Origin: Candidatus Limosilactobacillus faecipullorum
GTDB taxonomy: Bacteria; Bacillota; Bacilli; Lactobacillales; Lactobacillaceae
Direction of reading: 5' to 3'
Assembly: GCA_019118465.1 (NCBI GenBank)
Contig: DWYX01000056.1
Span: forward strand, 1 to 64,000
DNA: 64,000 bases
Shown here: positions 1-10,047 of the stretch, in pieces
Numbering within the stretch: the first letter of the stretch is position 1
Layout: each line of letters begins with the position of its first letter
The notes under the pieces: generated by a model
The model's input: the letters and a program-made list of their open reading frames with translations, nothing else
Told to the model about the DNA's origin: nothing
Databases searched by the model: none
Position numbers and translations under genes: made by a program

Positions 1-120
1 TAAGCGAATTGACTTCGCAAATGTTTTGCTTCGATCATAAGATCAAAGACCCTACACATTTGATTCGTCGAAACTTTATTCAGTTTTCAAAGGTCTACCG
101 AATTGCTTAGGAAGTTAATT
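1..120 (-). other. rRNA operon leader, proximal part
   Basis: Read on the minus strand, this stretch contains the string CTTTGAAAACTGAATAAAG (about 76-94). That string is typical of the leader just before 16S rRNA, and of the spacer, in lactobacilli and bacilli, where it lies near the processing stem and boxA-like antitermination signals. The 16S gene would begin just beyond the left edge; none of its sequence is inside the window. That an rRNA operon follows is inferred from this leader and from the tandem promoters beside it. Confidence 0.7.
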
Positions 121-134
121 CCTAGCGCTTAGTA

Positions 135-347
135 ATTTTAACACCTCATCAAGTTGATGTCAAGAACTTTTTAAATTATTTTTTCGAAGTTCTTAATCAC
201 TAAGCTCATCAGCAACTCTTACATGTTATCAAATCAACAACCATTTGTCAACCACTTTTTTGATTAACTTTTTTGTTGACTAGCAGTGATTTGTTTAACT
301 GCCGTGACAACGATATCTAATATACCGGGTTCCTAAGTGATTGTCAA
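135..347 (-). promoter_or_regulatory. three tandem rRNA-type promoters
   Basis: Three sigma-A promoters face left. P1 has TTGACA at 347-342, a 17 bp spacer and TATATT at 324-319. P2 has TTGACA at 251-246, 17 bp and TAACAT at 228-223. P3 has TTGACA at 163-158, 17 bp and TAAAAT at 140-135. All three have a perfect -35 and the same spacer, and they repeat about every 90 bp. Such stacking is usual for rrn operons, whose promoters are tuned by the initiating nucleotide and ppGpp. They lie downstream of lysS in the same direction. Confidence 0.8.
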
Positions 348-359
348 CAATATTTCGTA

Positions 360-610
360 ATTAATTTTTCTTTTTTCTATTCCCGAATTTTAAAATTATC
401 CAAAACCAATTTATCTACTAAACAACTAACAATCGCCCCTCTAAAGAAGATGATTGATCAGATATAATAGCTCTTTCCGATGACCACTTCCTTGTTAATT
501 TCCGTCCTCCAAATTGGAAATTTCTTTCAGCAAATTTAAATCTTCAATCGAATTGCCTTTACTTTACTAGCGACAATCTTTTTTTGCTATTTTGTTTAAA
601 AAAATTCATC
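360..610. other. AT-rich intergenic DNA, nothing recognised
   Basis: This AT-rich stretch lies between the lysS terminator and the most upstream rRNA promoter. No ORF with a ribosome binding site, tRNA or repeat shared with the rest of the window was seen. It may serve as an upstream-element region for the rRNA promoters. Confidence 0.4.
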
Positions 611-611
611 A

Positions 612-648
612 AAAAAAGCCCAGGTAGTTTAAAACTGTCCTGAGCTTC
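612..648 (-). terminator. lysS terminator
   Basis: On the minus strand AGCTCAGG (647-640) pairs with CCTGGGCT (626-619), with a further AGTTT/AAACT inner pairing, and a run of seven T follows. It ends the dusB-lysS transcript just before the rRNA promoter stack. Confidence 0.8.
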
Positions 649-658
649 AATTATTGAT

Positions 659-3168
<2,510 letters not shown>

Positions 3169-3273
3169 CTTTTTCCCCCTTTATGACCAAATAACGATTA
3201 ATTTACCAGGTTCGACTTTTATATACACAATGATTAACTTACCATTTTTTTCAAATAAAGACCAGTCTCGTTT

Positions 3274-4179
3274 TTATTTCTGCTTCTTTTGCATAGCTTG
3301 ATACTTCAGCATTCCTTTTAATTCGGCTTCACTGAACTGGTATTTTTTCCCGCAGAATTGGCAAACTGCCTCAGCCCCGTGATCTTCATCAATCATCGCT
3401 TGAATTTCATCTGAGCGTAATGTGGCAAGGTCTCGGGCAAAGCGATCTCTGGAACAATCACACTTGAATTGGACCGGCATCGTTTCGTGAAGTTTTAATT
3501 CTTGGTCCTTAAAAATCATTTTCAGAATATCTTCTGGCGCCTTCCCATCCCGCAACAATTCCGAAACCAATGGCAGGTCCTTAATTGAGGCTTCAAGTTG
3601 TGTTAAGGCTTCATCTGTTGCCCCCGGCAAGGCTTGGACTAAAAATCCCCCAGCAACGTCAATTGAATCATCCTGATTTACGAAGACCGAAAGGCCCATG
3701 GCAGATGGAATTTGTTCGGATTGGGCTAAATAGTAGGTAAAGTCTTCGCCAAGTTCACCCGAAACCAGGTTAACTTCCCCCGTATACGGAGTCTTATCGG
3801 TAGGGGCCATCTTCGTGACGGAAAGGCCCCCGGTCGTTCCTACGGCGCCCTTCACATCAATTTTTCCTTTTTCATTGAGTGGCAGGCTAACATGGGGTTT
3901 TTTTACGTACCCCCGCACATCTCCATTAGCCTTTCCATCACAAACAATAAAGCCAATCGGGCCATTTCCTTGGATCTTAACCGTCAAATGGCCATCCCCT
4001 TGGAGACCAGAAGTCGCTAATAAGATTGTCCCAACTAAGCTCCGTCCTAAAGCCGCGGACGCTGCTGACCAAGTATCATGAATTTCATGGGCATCTTCAA
4101 CAGCTTGACTAGCCCGGACCGCGTAGGCCCGGAACATGCCATTCATTGCTGTTCCCTTTACCAAATAATCCTTTGTCAT
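3274..4179 (-). CDS. hslO: redox-regulated holdase Hsp33
   Basis: A chaperone that binds unfolding proteins during oxidative stress, when its zinc-cysteine switch is oxidised. The C terminus has the switch as CDC followed by CQFC (CxC...CxxC). The start was set at MTKDYLVK because AAGGGAG lies at good distance before that ATG; the reading frame is open about 21 codons further upstream without a ribosome site. The resulting 301 residues fit the family. It follows ftsH, whose terminator lies between them, and precedes dusB, as in many Firmicutes. Confidence 0.93.
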   Translation of the reverse strand: MTKDYLVKGTAMNGMFRAYAVRASQAVEDAHEIHDTWSAASAALGRSLVGTILLATSGLQGDGHLTVKIQGNGPIGFIVCDGKANGDVRGYVKKPHVSLPLNEKGKIDVKGAVGTTGGLSVTKMAPTDKTPYTGEVNLVSGELGEDFTYYLAQSEQIPSAMGLSVFVNQDDSIDVAGGFLVQALPGATDEALTQLEASIKDLPLVSELLRDGKAPEDILKMIFKDQELKLHETMPVQFKCDCSRDRFARDLATLRSDEIQAMIDEDHGAEAVCQFCGKKYQFSEAELKGMLKYQAMQKKQK

Positions 4180-4270
4180 TAATTTACTCCCTTTCTTTTT
4201 ACTCATACTCTTAAGCATACCAATTCCGTGCCACTGGGGCAACTCAGACCCTCACAACGGTGCAAGCCAT

Positions 4271-4307
4271 AATAAAAAAGAGACTGGAGAATCTCTCCAA
4301 TCCCTTT
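4271..4307 (-). terminator. ftsH terminator
   Basis: On the minus strand AAGGGATTGGAGA pairs with TCTCCAGTCTCTT through a three-base loop, with two G-T pairs, and T-rich sequence follows. It lies just after the ftsH stop and before the hslO start. Confidence 0.8.
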
Positions 4308-4313
4308 TGTTTA

Positions 4314-6479
4314 TTAATCCGCATCTGAACTTGAATCACTATTAGCTGAAGAACTGGTTGATTCATCCGTAGCTGAACTTGGACTCGCAGATGCCTGCGA
4401 TTCTTCACTATCTGGACTGTCCTTTGGCGTAGGTTTATCCGCCGTTTGGGCTTCATCATTAGCTTCTTCGGTTGCAGTTGCCCGGGCGTTTTCCCGCCGT
4501 TCAAGTTCCCGCTTGGATTCTTCAAAGGTTTGGGCGCGGTGTTCTTCTTCTGCCACTTCAACATCTTTTTCTGGCATCTTCCCGGTCTTGTAAAGACTAA
4601 GAATTTGCTTTTCATCCAAGGTTTCGTACTCGAGCAAGGCTTCCGCAATGATCCGGTGTTGTTCCCGGTGCGTTTCAATAATGTGCAAGGCTTCTTCATG
4701 CCCTTCATTCAGGATCCGGCGAACTTCTTCATCAATCAAAGCTGCTGTCTGTTCAGAATATGGAGCTTGCCCAAATTCTTGACCAGTAAAGACAGCCCCA
4801 GAAGATTGTAATTCAACCGGTCCAATCTTATCGGACATCCCGTATTGGGTAACCATGGCCCGCGCAATTTGAGTTGCTTGTTCAAAGTCATTCGATGCTC
4901 CGGAAGATTGGGACTTGAAGATTAATTCTTCAGCAGCCCGACCACCCATTAAACCAGCAATTTGTTCTTGGGCATTCTTCTTGGACATTAACATTTGATC
5001 TTCTTTTGGCAACATGATTGCGTAACCGCCGGCCCGACCCCGTGGGACAATCGTTACCTTATGAACGACCCGGGCATCGTTAAGAACTAACCCAACGATC
5101 GTGTGACCAGCTTCGTGAAAGGCCACTGTCCGCCGTTCTTGCTTAGAGATAACCCGATCCCGCTTAGCTGGACCAGCAATTACCCGGTCTTCGGCTTCAT
5201 CAACGTCAGCGGCGTCAATTTCAGTCTTATTCCGCCGGGCCGCAAGCAAGGCCGCTTCGTTTAAGAGGTTGGCAAGGTCAGCCCCAACAAAGCCAGGCGT
5301 TTGCTTAGCAATTTCCTTTAAGTCCACGTCGCTAGCTAATGGCTTGTTCTTGGCATGAACCCGTAGGATGGCTTCCCGACCGCGAACATCTGGACGCCCA
5401 ACTAAAATCTTTCGGTCAAACCGACCTGGCCGCAATAAGGCCGGGTCTAAAACGTCAGCCCGGTTAGTCGCGGCCATCACAATGACCCCTTCATCGCCTT
5501 GGAACCCGTCCATTTCAACCAGGAGTTGGTTTAAGGTTTGTTCACGTTCGTCGTGGCCACCCCCCATACCATTACCACGCCGCCTCCCGACGGCATCGAT
5601 TTCATCGATAAAGATGATCGCTGGAGCAGCCTTCTTAGCTTGTTCAAAGAGGTCCCGGACCCGGCTAGCCCCAACCCCAACGAACATTTCAACGAAGTCA
5701 GAACCAGAAATTGAAAAGAATGGAACCCCAGCTTCCCCGGCAACAGCCCGAGCAAGCAAGGTCTTCCCAGTTCCGGGAGGTCCTTCAAGCAGTACCCCAG
5801 ATGGAATCTTTGCACCTAACTTCATAAACTTCTTTGGGTTCTTCAAGAACTCAACGACTTCGACCAATTCCTGTTTTTCTTCTTCTTCCCCAGCAACATC
5901 AGAGAAGCGAACCTTGTTTTCCTTGGCGTCGGCTGGCTTGGCCTTGGATTTACCAAAGCTCATGACCCCACGACCACCGCCACCTTGGCCGGCTTGTCCC
6001 ATCATCATGTAGAAGAAGAAGATCATGATTACCAATGGTAGGATCATCGTCAAGAGGTTGGCCCAAAAGCCATTACTTTCCTCTGGTTTTGTCGTGACCT
6101 TGACCTTATCATGATCAGCATACTTTTGGAGTTGGCCAATCGTAACTTCACTTTGAAGCACCGAACTTTGGAAGTTCTTGGTGGTCCCACCTGCCTGACT
6201 AGCAAAGGAGAAGCCACTCTTGTCACTGCCACTTACCGATTGAGCTTTCCGGTAAGTCCCAGTAATCTTATAAACGCCCCCGTTTGGTTGCACCGTAAAG
6301 TCCTTGACCTTATTATCCTTTAATTCAGTAATAAACTCACTTTGGGAGACTTCCTTCGTTTGACCAGAATGCGTACTGCCCCCGAAGAAGTAGTACACAA
6401 TCCCCATAATACAAAGGAAAATTACTGAGTAAAAAAGGACGTTATGAGTGAACCCGTTGTTTTTCCGATTGTTGTTCAT
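4314..6479 (-). CDS. ftsH: ATP-dependent zinc metalloprotease FtsH
   Basis: Membrane-anchored AAA+ protease that degrades damaged membrane proteins and some regulators. The start is the ATG directly after GAGGAGGTTGTT, giving 721 residues. A first membrane segment spans about residues 13-32 and a second 142-161, with the extracytoplasmic domain between. Walker A is GPPGTGKT (233-240), Walker B includes IDEID (291-295), and the zinc site is HEAGH (455-459). The last 80 or so residues are an acidic, Ser-rich, low-complexity tail, common in lactobacilli. It is preceded by its own promoter, separate from hpt. Confidence 0.97.
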   Translation of the reverse strand: MNNNRKNNGFTHNVLFYSVIFLCIMGIVYYFFGGSTHSGQTKEVSQSEFITELKDNKVKDFTVQPNGGVYKITGTYRKAQSVSGSDKSGFSFASQAGGTTKNFQSSVLQSEVTIGQLQKYADHDKVKVTTKPEESNGFWANLLTMILPLVIMIFFFYMMMGQAGQGGGGRGVMSFGKSKAKPADAKENKVRFSDVAGEEEEKQELVEVVEFLKNPKKFMKLGAKIPSGVLLEGPPGTGKTLLARAVAGEAGVPFFSISGSDFVEMFVGVGASRVRDLFEQAKKAAPAIIFIDEIDAVGRRRGNGMGGGHDEREQTLNQLLVEMDGFQGDEGVIVMAATNRADVLDPALLRPGRFDRKILVGRPDVRGREAILRVHAKNKPLASDVDLKEIAKQTPGFVGADLANLLNEAALLAARRNKTEIDAADVDEAEDRVIAGPAKRDRVISKQERRTVAFHEAGHTIVGLVLNDARVVHKVTIVPRGRAGGYAIMLPKEDQMLMSKKNAQEQIAGLMGGRAAEELIFKSQSSGASNDFEQATQIARAMVTQYGMSDKIGPVELQSSGAVFTGQEFGQAPYSEQTAALIDEEVRRILNEGHEEALHIIETHREQHRIIAEALLEYETLDEKQILSLYKTGKMPEKDVEVAEEEHRAQTFEESKRELERRENARATATEEANDEAQTADKPTPKDSPDSEESQASASPSSATDESTSSSANSDSSSDAD

Positions 6480-6524
6480 AACAACCTCCTCATCCAACGG
6501 CTATCTGCCATTCATAATGGCCTT

Positions 6525-6578
6525 AATATACCACACTTGACTAACATTGACCATTAATTTAATCAACAAATGTTAGTC
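6525..6578 (-). promoter_or_regulatory. ftsH promoter with 10 bp inverted repeat
   Basis: On the minus strand an extended -10, TGGTATATT, ends at 6525. A perfect inverted repeat, GACTAACATT / AATGTTAGTC (arms 6578-6569 and 6548-6539, 20-base gap), covers the -35 region and the spacer. There is no T-run, so it looks more like an operator or structural element than an hpt terminator. It matches neither CIRCE nor the CtsR heptad repeat. The binding protein is unknown. Confidence 0.5.
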
Positions 6579-6586
6579 TTGTGAAA

Positions 6587-7132
6587 TTACTTAGTGTAAA
6601 CAGCTGGTTTTAAAATTCCAACATATGGCAAATTCCGGTAGAAACCATCGTAATCAAGCCCATAGCCGACTAAAAATTCGTTTGGGACAGTGAAGCCCGC
6701 ATAATCCGCTTCAACCGTCACTGCTTCATCACGACCTTCCGGCTTATCAAGCATAGTGGCAACCTTAATTGATTTAGCTCCCCGTTCTTTTAGTAAGTCA
6801 ACTAAGAATTGAAGGGTCCGCCCGGAATCAATGATATCTTCGCAAATCAAGATATCCTTTCCCTTAACATCCGACTTTAAATCACGTACTAATTCAACCC
6901 GACCCGATGATTCAGTCCCTCCAAAGTAACTCGAAACATCAATGAAATCCAAGGTCGTATAAAGGTCTAATTTTTCCAGTAAATCAACCGTAAATAAGAT
7001 TGCTCCCGTTAAAACAGAAATTACTACTGGGCACTTGTCCGCATAATCAGTTTCAATTTGCTTTGCCATTTCAGCAATCCGGGTTTGAATTTGGTCTTCA
7101 CTGTACAAGACACGTTCGATATCGTTATTCAT
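6587..7132 (-). CDS. hpt: hypoxanthine phosphoribosyltransferase
   Basis: Purine salvage enzyme making IMP or GMP from hypoxanthine or guanine and PRPP. The PRPP-binding loop ICEDIIDSGRTL is near residues 96-107, and the 181-residue length is typical. Its start overlaps the end of tilS by 8 bases, so translation is probably coupled. The tilS-hpt-ftsH order is conserved across Bacillales and Lactobacillales and supports the call. Confidence 0.95.
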   Translation of the reverse strand: MNNDIERVLYSEDQIQTRIAEMAKQIETDYADKCPVVISVLTGAILFTVDLLEKLDLYTTLDFIDVSSYFGGTESSGRVELVRDLKSDVKGKDILICEDIIDSGRTLQFLVDLLKERGAKSIKVATMLDKPEGRDEAVTVEADYAGFTVPNEFLVGYGLDYDGFYRNLPYVGILKPAVYTK

Positions 7133-8501
7133 GATTTTCTACCTTTCTTTGAAAGAATCGTAATTGTTGCCATCCATTGGTTTCTTTTGGCCAATCCCAC
7201 CAAGCGGTTTTATAACCAATTAACCACCAAACCCGGCCGCTTTGATCAACTAAGACTTGCGCTTTTTGCCGCTGATCAACAGGAACCTTTTGATTAATAA
7301 AAATTCGGCGCACTGTCTGAAATCCTCCATTTTTTAACCGGAGGCGATCCGTTAGTTTTGCTGGCCGAATAGTCAACGGAAGATCTCTTGACCGGACCCA
7401 GACGGTGGCGACAAGCTGGTTAGGTGATAAGTTAGACTGTTGCTCAGCACTAACCATAATTGCTTGAGTTGGATTAACGGTTTGCCAATGAGCAAATTTT
7501 ACCATACTTTGACGCAAATCATTCGGCTTTTGATCTAATTTTTCCAAATTTTCCAGGCGAAGCAAATGGTAGTTCCGAATTAACTGCCATTTTCCTGGTA
7601 AAGCGAAAGTTTGGTTCGGTAATTCTCCCTGTTGGAGGCGTTGCTGAAGCTGAACTAAGGCGTTCCACTTATAATTGACAACCCCATTTTGCTGAAGCCA
7701 CGTTTGCAACAATAACCGCTGGGTAGCTGGTGAATGTTGCCACCACAAACGAAGATCGAGTTCCTTTTTACTGATCAACGACTGTAATTGATCTTGAAGT
7801 TGAGTTTGGGCAAAAGCCAACCAATCTTGTAATTGAGCTACGGTTTGACCAAGGTCATTAATAATTTGGGGATTTTCCCTTGCTAATGTTGGTAAGTACT
7901 GATGACGATACCGATTTCGCGTAATTGATAAATCCGTATTGGTCTCGTCTTCATACCACTTAACCCCGTTGATTTTAGCGTAATTAATTAAGGTTGCTTT
8001 GGAAATCGTTAATAAGGGCCGGATTAGGTCACCACTTGCGAATGGCCGTTGGGAGCGTAATCCAACCAGTTGATGAAGATCACCACCACGAACCAGTTTC
8101 ATCAAAACTGTTTCAGCTTGATCATTTGCATGATGGGCCGTTAATAAGATTTTTGCTTTGGTTTCAGCCATAATCGTAGCAAAAAAATGGTACCGAGCTT
8201 GACGGGCAGCGGCTTCAATCCCGTTTTGCGGATGATCTTGCCACTGCATTACCCGCAAGGCTAACTGGTGTTTTTGACAATATTGGCGAAGAAATTGTTC
8301 TTCAACTTGGCTTTGAGAGCGTAAATGATGATTAACATGGGCAACAATCAAACGTTCTTTAGACACTAAATTTTGGGCCAAAGTTAACAACACCATTGAA
8401 TCGACTCCGGTTGAAGTAGCAACAATGATTGGGGTTTGAGTAGCAAAAAAGCGACTCCCTTCAAGGTGTCGCTTAATTACCATTTCTAAATTCGTTGCCA
8501 T
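7125..8501 (-). CDS. tilS: tRNA(Ile)-lysidine synthase
   Basis: Converts cytidine 34 of the CAU-anticodon tRNA-Ile to lysidine, so that it reads AUA and is charged with Ile. The N terminus has the PP-loop in the form STGVDS rather than SGGVDS, a variant common in lactobacilli. The following HHLRSQSQVEEQFLR and AHHANDQAETVLMK segments are typical, and the C-terminal third carries the tRNA-binding domain. Its ATG shares one base with the stop of the upstream S1 gene (TAATG), indicating coupled translation. 458 residues. Confidence 0.95.
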   Translation of the reverse strand: MATNLEMVIKRHLEGSRFFATQTPIIVATSTGVDSMVLLTLAQNLVSKERLIVAHVNHHLRSQSQVEEQFLRQYCQKHQLALRVMQWQDHPQNGIEAAARQARYHFFATIMAETKAKILLTAHHANDQAETVLMKLVRGGDLHQLVGLRSQRPFASGDLIRPLLTISKATLINYAKINGVKWYEDETNTDLSITRNRYRHQYLPTLARENPQIINDLGQTVAQLQDWLAFAQTQLQDQLQSLISKKELDLRLWWQHSPATQRLLLQTWLQQNGVVNYKWNALVQLQQRLQQGELPNQTFALPGKWQLIRNYHLLRLENLEKLDQKPNDLRQSMVKFAHWQTVNPTQAIMVSAEQQSNLSPNQLVATVWVRSRDLPLTIRPAKLTDRLRLKNGGFQTVRRIFINQKVPVDQRQKAQVLVDQSGRVWWLIGYKTAWWDWPKETNGWQQLRFFQRKVENHE

Positions 8502-9007
8502 TAGCTACGCCGACCACCACGGCCACCCCGCTTACCATCGGTTTGCCGTTTTAAAATCGAAAGCCGGGATTCACTTTCCTTCATGAAAGAAGCTAACATG
8601 CTATTAAAGTCATCATTTTGATGGTGGCTTGAGTGGGACTTAAAGCCCGCTTGTGAACGCGGCCGGGGAGCAGAGTTTTCACGATGGGAATGTTCATGCC
8701 GTTCATGGCCCCGATTGCCTTCGTGATGATCATGATGATCTTCGTGATCGCCGGGATTTGAACGGGCTGGTCGTTCCTCTATTGCCTTCATCGAAAGGGC
8801 AATCTTTCCATCTGGGGCAATCTTAACGACTTTTGCGGTAACTTCATCCCCAACTGTCAAAACATCATGGATATCCTTAACAAATGAGTTTGAAATCTGA
8901 CTAATGTGCACTAATCCAGTTTGGTTATCATCTAAATCAACAAACGCTCCAAAGTTGGTAATTCCAGAAACCTTTCCAGAAACCTTAGCGCCTTCTTCAA
9001 CTGCCAT
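8501..9007 (-). CDS. S1-domain RNA-binding protein, His-rich tail
   Basis: The start was placed at MAVEEGAKV because GAGGAGGATG lies 8 bases upstream; the frame is open further upstream without a site. One S1 domain fills about residues 1-75 (GKVSGITNFGAFVDLDDNQTG, then LVHISQIS), as in B. subtilis YabR or general stress protein 13. After it comes an unusual linker very rich in His, Asp, Glu and Arg (residues about 85-115), then a basic Gly/Arg end. It sits between divIC and tilS, the normal place for this family. The role is probably ribosome- or RNA-linked; the His-rich part could bind metal, which is inference. Confidence 0.85.
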   Translation of the reverse strand: MAVEEGAKVSGKVSGITNFGAFVDLDDNQTGLVHISQISNSFVKDIHDVLTVGDEVTAKVVKIAPDGKIALSMKAIEERPARSNPGDHEDHHDHHEGNRGHERHEHSHRENSAPRPRSQAGFKSHSSHHQNDDFNSMLASFMKESESRLSILKRQTDGKRGGRGGRRS

Positions 9008-9124
9008 GAACAGTACATCCTCCTCAATAATTGTGGTAGCACCTAGAAAGAAGGCTTTCTCTGACAGCGCCTTGCGCACTAAATCTTACTTCCTAGCCGA
9101 AACCCCTAAAAATCCTTAAATTCA

Positions 9125-9150
9125 TTGTAGTTGAGTATACCATACTCACT
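9125..9150 (-). promoter_or_regulatory. extended -10 promoter in a small palindrome
   Basis: On the minus strand, TGAGTAT-GGT-ATACTCA forms a perfect inverted repeat that contains an extended -10, TGGTATACT. No good -35 is visible. It lies between divIC and the S1 gene and probably drives the S1-tilS-hpt genes. Confidence 0.45.
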
Positions 9151-9166
9151 ACTTGATTTGATCGCT

Positions 9167-9556
9167 TTATTTAACAAAGTTGTAGATAATTTCGCCTTTC
9201 TTAGCGTAATTATATTTTGAACGTAATAACTCTTGTAAATAAGTTGGATCTTTCAATAATTTTTGTTTTTGTGTTAACTCTTTATTTTGAGTCTGCTTTT
9301 TTTGTAAAGTTACCTTAGCGGACCTAATTTGATTATCAACCTTACTAATTTGGCGATGGGTTGACCATAACTGAATTCCTAAAGCAATCATAATCACCAA
9401 AAACAGCCCTAAGATTATGCTTGCCCGTCGGATATGAACTCGTTTCCGTTCTTCCCGTTGAAATTGTGATTGCTGATCAACGACCCGAGTATATTCGTTA
9501 TCTAACCTTGTTACCCGTTTCTCTGCCACGGTCCCATGCTCCTTTCGACTAATCAC
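9167..9556 (-). CDS. divIC: septum formation initiator, DivIC/FtsB family
   Basis: Small bitopic division protein that works with DivIB and FtsL at the septum. It has a short basic cytoplasmic N terminus, one membrane segment (about residues 45-63, IILGLFLVIMIALGIQLWS) and a coiled coil outside (about 70-115). The LLKDPTYLQELLRSKYNYAKKGEIIY part matches the usual FtsB/DivIC ending; 129 residues is typical. It stands between rqcP and the S1 gene, as in other Firmicutes, separated from rqcP by a repeat element. Confidence 0.92.
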   Translation of the reverse strand: MISRKEHGTVAEKRVTRLDNEYTRVVDQQSQFQREERKRVHIRRASIILGLFLVIMIALGIQLWSTHRQISKVDNQIRSAKVTLQKKQTQNKELTQKQKLLKDPTYLQELLRSKYNYAKKGEIIYNFVK

Positions 9557-9699
9557 TTTCTAACCGTAAGTATGACACATGCCGGCGGATAATGTCTAGC
9601 CTTCATCCAAAATTAAATTCATTTTTTGGCTGGTAATTTTTAATAAAAGTTGGCAGAAATCTCGTAACTTTCTAAACGATCTTTGAAATAAGCTACTCA

Positions 9700-9780
9700 G
9701 CTACAAATGCTAAAGGTTACACTTTTCACAAAGAAATCTCACTCTAGATTAAGAGAAAGCTTTCTGGTGGAGCCTTTTAA
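9700..9780 (+). repeat. family A structured repeat, deleted copy
   Basis: Short form of a dispersed element also found at 13.66, 27.16-27.52 and 31.09 kb. The outer arms are kept (CAC..AGAAA pairing with TTTCT..GTG) but the central hairpin has been lost, leaving TCTC...GAGA pairing. It ends in GGAGCCTTTT, directly against the rqcP stop codon. Orientation is given by comparison with the 13.66 kb copy. Confidence 0.65.
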
Positions 9781-10047
9781 CTAATCAAACGTCTCCTCAT
9801 ATTCCTCAGAAAGAATGGTGTACATGGCTTCGGCGTCAGCTTTCTTAGTGGTTTCTTCAATCCGATCAATCCGAATCCTCTCGGTTTTATTCCCAAACTT
9901 AATGGTCAAAACATCTCCAACCGCTACTTTAGAAGCTGACTTTGCTTCCCGGTCATTTACCAAAATCCGCCCTTGATCGGCAATTTTCTTAGCGATCGTC
10001 CGGCGCTTAATAATCCGTGAAACTTTTAAGAATTTATCTAACCGCAT
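9781..10047 (-). CDS. rqcP: S4-domain RNA-binding protein RqcP
   Basis: Small S4-domain protein of the ribosome quality control pathway. With RqcH it helps add alanine tails to peptides stalled on free 50S subunits. The S4 fold is visible from MRLDKFLKVSRIIKRRT to about residue 60. The start was set at MRLDKF because AAAGGTG lies 8 bases upstream; a GTG three codons earlier overlaps that site. It starts inside the end of mfd (overlap 14 bases), giving coupled translation. 88 residues is normal. Older annotations call it HslR- or YabO-like. Confidence 0.9.
   Translation of the reverse strand: MRLDKFLKVSRIIKRRTIAKKIADQGRILVNDREAKSASKVAVGDVLTIKFGNKTERIRIDRIEETTKKADAEAMYTILSEEYEETFD

Noticed and set aside
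5368-6012. 214-residue plus-strand frame opposite ftsH
   Set aside because: Shadow of a well-conserved gene on the other strand; no start signal.
9700-9780. T-box leader because of GGTGGAG and a terminator-like end
   Set aside because: No aminoacyl-tRNA synthetase or amino acid gene follows, the T-box core is incomplete, and other copies lack it.
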